Source: Pseudomonadota bacterium | GTDB lineage: Bacteria > Pseudomonadota > Gammaproteobacteria > Halothiobacillales > Halothiobacillaceae | Assembly (NCBI GenBank): GCA_021795795.1 | Contig: JAJYPA010000348.1 | Location: forward strand, 1-8,345 | Length of the DNA stretch: 8,345 bases | Direction: 5' to 3' | Shown here: positions 6,403 through 8,345 of the stretch, piece by piece | Layout of the letters: each line of letters opens with the position of its first letter | How positions within the stretch are numbered: the first letter of the stretch is position 1 | Position numbers and translations under genes: made by a program | The notes under the pieces: model-generated | Seen by the model: the letters and a program-made list of their open reading frames with translations, nothing else | The model's database searches: none | Told to the model about the DNA's origin: nothing

Positions 6403-6834
6403 ATGAAAATCGGTGAACTCGCCCAGGCGGCGCAATGCACGGTGGAAACCGTGCGCTACTACGAGAAGGAGGGGTTGCTGGAGGAGCCAGCGCGCACCTC
6501 GGCCAATTACCGCAGCTATGGGGCCGCCCACGTTGAACGATTGCGCTTCATCCGCAACTGCCGAGCCTTGGATATGACACATGGCGAAATTCGCGCACTC
6601 CTTGTCCTGATGGAGCAGCCAGCCCGTGATTGCAGCGGCGTCAATCAGTTGCTGGACGAGCATATCGCCCACGTCGATACACGAATTGCGGAACTGACAC
6701 AGCTCAAGCAACAGCTCGACGAACTGCGCCGACGCTGCCAGCACGAACAGGCGATGAACGCCTGCGGCATCTTGAAAGGGCTGGCGTCGATGGGGCCGGA
6801 ATCTCGGCAGGAAAAGCATACACACTTGGGTTAA
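6403..6834 (+). CDS. cadR: MerR-family Cd/Pb-responsive regulator
   Basis: This 143-residue dimeric activator senses Cd2+/Pb2+/Zn2+ and switches on the divergent cadA. The N-terminal winged helix-turn-helix is clear: MKIGELAQAAQCTVETVRYYEKEGLL (1-26), then NYRSYG (35-40) and the second wing helices. A dimerisation helix spans about 79-117. The metal-site cysteines of CadR/PbrR-type proteins are present: C77 in RDCSGV, C112 in RRRCQHEQ and C121 in NACGIL. The tail is short and includes a minor HTH motif. ATG 6403 has GGAG 7 bp upstream. The -35/-10 dyad it should bind is directly upstream. PbrR is the main alternative name; the pattern does not separate Cd from Pb preference. No neighbouring gene follows in the same direction. 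Confidence 0.93.
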   Translation: MKIGELAQAAQCTVETVRYYEKEGLLEEPARTSANYRSYGAAHVERLRFIRNCRALDMTHGEIRALLVLMEQPARDCSGVNQLLDEHIAHVDTRIAELTQLKQQLDELRRRCQHEQAMNACGILKGLASMGPESRQEKHTHLG

Positions 6835-7008
6835 GTGCAAAATAGTCCGCACAAGAGCCGTCAGTATCTACGCCAATGGTCGCATATTTTCTGGGACTTC
6901 GGCCCAATCTCTGCCAACCCTCTCATAAATCATTCACCCAGATGCTCATGTGTATGGTGGCGTAACATTCGGCAATCTGTACATCATGAAAATCGGTGAA
7001 ACTTCAGA
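6835..7008. other. Intergenic region between convergent cadR and small membrane gene
   Basis: No gene or clear intrinsic terminator is seen in this 174-bp gap. A weak dyad TGGG/CCCA lies around 6890-6904. The only notable feature is a 15-base copy of the cadR start, listed separately. Confidence 0.4.
6986..7000 (+). repeat. 15-bp direct copy of the cadR start (ATGAAAATCGGTGAA)
   Basis: These bases are identical to 6403-6417, the first five codons of cadR (MKIGE). After the match the sequence diverges and no MerR-like protein follows. It may be the scar of a second merR-type gene, a recombination footprint, or chance. It lies 8 bp beyond the stop of the small membrane gene, on the opposite strand. 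Confidence 0.5.
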
Positions 7009-7224
7009 TCAATGCATTCCACGGGTAAAACCAATCGTCACCAGTATCAACATGGCGACGATGTAGAGCCGCAGCCCCCAAAACGCGATTTTCACCGCAC
7101 CTTGAACGGGTGCACGGGATAACGGTGCCAACTCCCCGCCCCCTTCTGCCTGAAGAAAACTTGCAAAGCCATCAGAGGCATCCAATGTCTCCTTGTGGTT
7201 AGGATAAAAGTCTTTATTTTGCAT
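7009..7224 (-). CDS. Small single-pass membrane protein in operon with Nramp transporter
   Basis: I do not recognise this 71-residue protein. The first 45 residues are polar and acidic (MQNKDFYPNHKETLDAS through ELAPLSRAPV). Residues about 46-66 (IAFWGLRLYIVAMLILVTIGF) form one hydrophobic segment with an internal Arg at 52, ending with a short TRGMH tail. There is no signal peptidase site, so a membrane-anchored protein is likely. ATG 7224 is chosen because AGGAG lies 7 bp upstream. A longer frame from 7269 would overlap the Nramp gene and has no support. The start is 10 bp past the stop of the upstream Nramp gene, and the ribosome site overlaps that stop (TAGGAG), so the two are almost certainly cotranscribed and translationally coupled. 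It could be an accessory subunit or regulator of the transporter, which is inference from position only. Confidence 0.72.
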   Translation of the reverse strand: MQNKDFYPNHKETLDASDGFASFLQAEGGGELAPLSRAPVQGAVKIAFWGLRLYIVAMLILVTIGFTRGMH

Positions 7225-7234
7225 GGGCCATCTC

Positions 7235-8345
7235 CTAAAGTGCGTGAGGGAAAACCACCGTAAATCCATAGAGACCGTCGGCGACCATCAGAAAGCCGAC
7301 AATGCTGAATGCCGCCATATTCTGCCAAGGCCGATTCACATGCTGACCCATGATTTCAGGGTCGTTCAGCAACAGCAGTAGGAACATCATCGCCGCTGGC
7401 ATGAAGATAGAGGCGACCACTTGAACGGTAAGATTCAAGAATCCCAAAGGGGCATGGGGGAGCAGGACGATCAAGGCCGCCAAAGCCGTACCCAGAAGCC
7501 CTGATAAGTAGAATGGGAGCGCGTGTTGAGGCCGTAAATTGATGCTTCGTGGCAGTTTAAGCGCCTCTCCCACGGCCCAGGATGTACTTGCGGTAATGGC
7601 GATAGCGGCAATCAGACCTGCCTCGACCAGTCCCAGCCCAAAGAGTGCAGTGCCGATCGATCCGATGGGGCTATAGCTCAGTGCCGTCATGATTCGATGT
7701 ATCCCGAAATCTCCGGCACCAGATAATCCATACACCCAAGATCCTGTCAGATCGACCAAGGCAATGGCTACCAGTCCCATCAGAATGGTGCCGATGGCGG
7801 TGTCGGCCTGGCCAATCGCAATGTCTTTTTCTATCAGCCCTTTATCTACCACGCTCGATTGCTGGAAAAAGAGCATCCAGGGAGCGATGGTGGTGCCAAG
7901 GTTGGCCAGAATGACGTAGACAAAACCACTGACAGCAACACCCGCAGGGATGTGCCAGCTCCCCAAGGCGGTTACCACCTGCCCCCAGTGTGGGTGGGAT
8001 GCAATGGCCAGCGGTACAAAAATCAGGTTCCCAAGGGCGATCCAAAGGGCCACCCGCTCCCATGTGCGATAGCGCAAAAATAAAAGCACGCCTGCAACGA
8101 TGAGAAAGCCGCTCAACGCGCTCCAAACAGCGGGCACGCCAAAAATCTTCATCCCTATGGTGATACCGATGAATTCTGTAACGAGGGTAAGAATGTTGGC
8201 GACGACCAGATCGAAGAGGGAAAAAGCGCCCCAAAAAGGGCCATAACGGCCCCAGATCATTTCGGCATGCCCACGGCGTGTCACTGCGCCAAGACGGACG
8301 GTCATCTCCTGCACCACATAGGCCACGGGGACCATGAGGATGAGA
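7235..8345 (-). CDS. Nramp-family divalent metal transporter, N-terminus outside window
   Basis: The frame is open from the right edge and ends with TAG at 7235-7237. About 369 residues are visible, from the end of TM2 to the C-terminus. TM1 with its metal-binding motif lies beyond the edge. The protein resembles the truncated Nramp at 1332-2108: both share a YVVQEMTVRLG-type segment, RGHAEMIWG/GHGELIRD, a TM5 to TM6 region and ANxG..I.PWM.F.QQS..(V/A)DK. In TM6 the motif reads GTTIAPWMLFFQQS, where the metal-site Ala is Thr and the Met is Ala, while the neighbouring paralogue keeps Ala and Met. This suggests a different metal preference. The usual His after Pro is Trp in both. Helices seven to eleven are all present, so the gene looks intact as far as visible. 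A small membrane protein gene follows 10 bp downstream. Substrate is unassigned; Mn2+, Fe2+ or Mg2+ are all possible. Confidence 0.88.
   Translation of the reverse strand, partial: LILMVPVAYVVQEMTVRLGAVTRRGHAEMIWGRYGPFWGAFSLFDLVVANILTLVTEFIGITIGMKIFGVPAVWSALSGFLIVAGVLLFLRYRTWERVALWIALGNLIFVPLAIASHPHWGQVVTALGSWHIPAGVAVSGFVYVILANLGTTIAPWMLFFQQSSVVDKGLIEKDIAIGQADTAIGTILMGLVAIALVDLTGSWVYGLSGAGDFGIHRIMTALSYSPIGSIGTALFGLGLVEAGLIAAIAITASTSWAVGEALKLPRSINLRPQHALPFYLSGLLGTALAALIVLLPHAPLGFLNLTVQVVASIFMPAAMMFLLLLLNDPEIMGQHVNRPWQNMAAFSIVGFLMVADGLYGFTVVFPHAL

Noticed and set aside
6835..6907. Minus-strand frame MGRSPRKYATIGVDTDGSCADYF after cadR as a possible gene remnant
   Set aside because: It runs back into cadR antisense, has no ribosome site, and I could not tie it to a family with confidence.
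6885..6910. Intrinsic terminator for cadR or the small membrane gene
   Set aside because: Only a 4-bp stem (TGGG/CCCA) is present and the nearby T-run is not in the right place for either strand to be convincing.

Overview
The window looks like part of an accessory metal-handling region of a Gram-negative, moderately GC-rich proteobacterium. An acidophilic chemolithotroph such as Acidithiobacillus is my best guess. That rests on several Nramp-type transporters, a Cd/Zn/Pb efflux operon and a stand-alone protoglobin together, without any database search, so treat it as a weak inference. There are no rRNA, tRNA or CRISPR features.

Layout from left to right. Bases 1-183 hold the C-terminal end of an XRE-type helix-turn-helix protein, probably an antitoxin. 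Bases 228-1355 are a complete IS630-family element with 29-bp imperfect terminal inverted repeats, flanking TA dinucleotides and an intact transposase. Its right end cuts off an Nramp-type metal transporter on the minus strand (1332-2108), which keeps its own promoter with a Fur-box-like site overlapping the -10 region. Removing the element does not restore the transporter, so the insertion also involved a deletion or rearrangement. After a hairpin-rich intergenic stretch (2219-2353) comes a stand-alone protoglobin (2371-2922, minus). Next, all on the minus strand, is a chain of damaged genes: the C-terminal part of a Roadblock/LC7 protein, a YnfA-family membrane protein with a frameshift, and an N-terminally truncated rhodanese. 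The chain joins the 3' end of cadA, a P1B-type Cd/Zn/Pb exporter (4009-6321). cadA is divergent from cadR (6403-6834, plus), its MerR-type regulator, and between them lies a textbook MerR-type promoter with a perfect 17-bp dyad and a 19-bp -35/-10 spacer. The right end has a second Nramp-type transporter (7235-8345, minus, N-terminus outside the window), followed 10 bp later by a small single-pass membrane protein (7009-7224).

Working units. cadR/cadA should form a functional metal-induced efflux module. The right-hand Nramp plus small membrane protein look like an intact two-gene operon 3' end. The protoglobin is intact, but the Roadblock gene upstream of it is damaged. The Nramp next to the insertion sequence is dead or shortened.

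The main biological interest is threefold. The two Nramp paralogues have non-canonical metal-site motifs that differ from each other. The right-hand Nramp has a small membrane partner. The block between cadA and the protoglobin looks repeatedly recombined, with two gene-to-gene fusions and one frameshift. I do not see a clearly new defence or mobile system.
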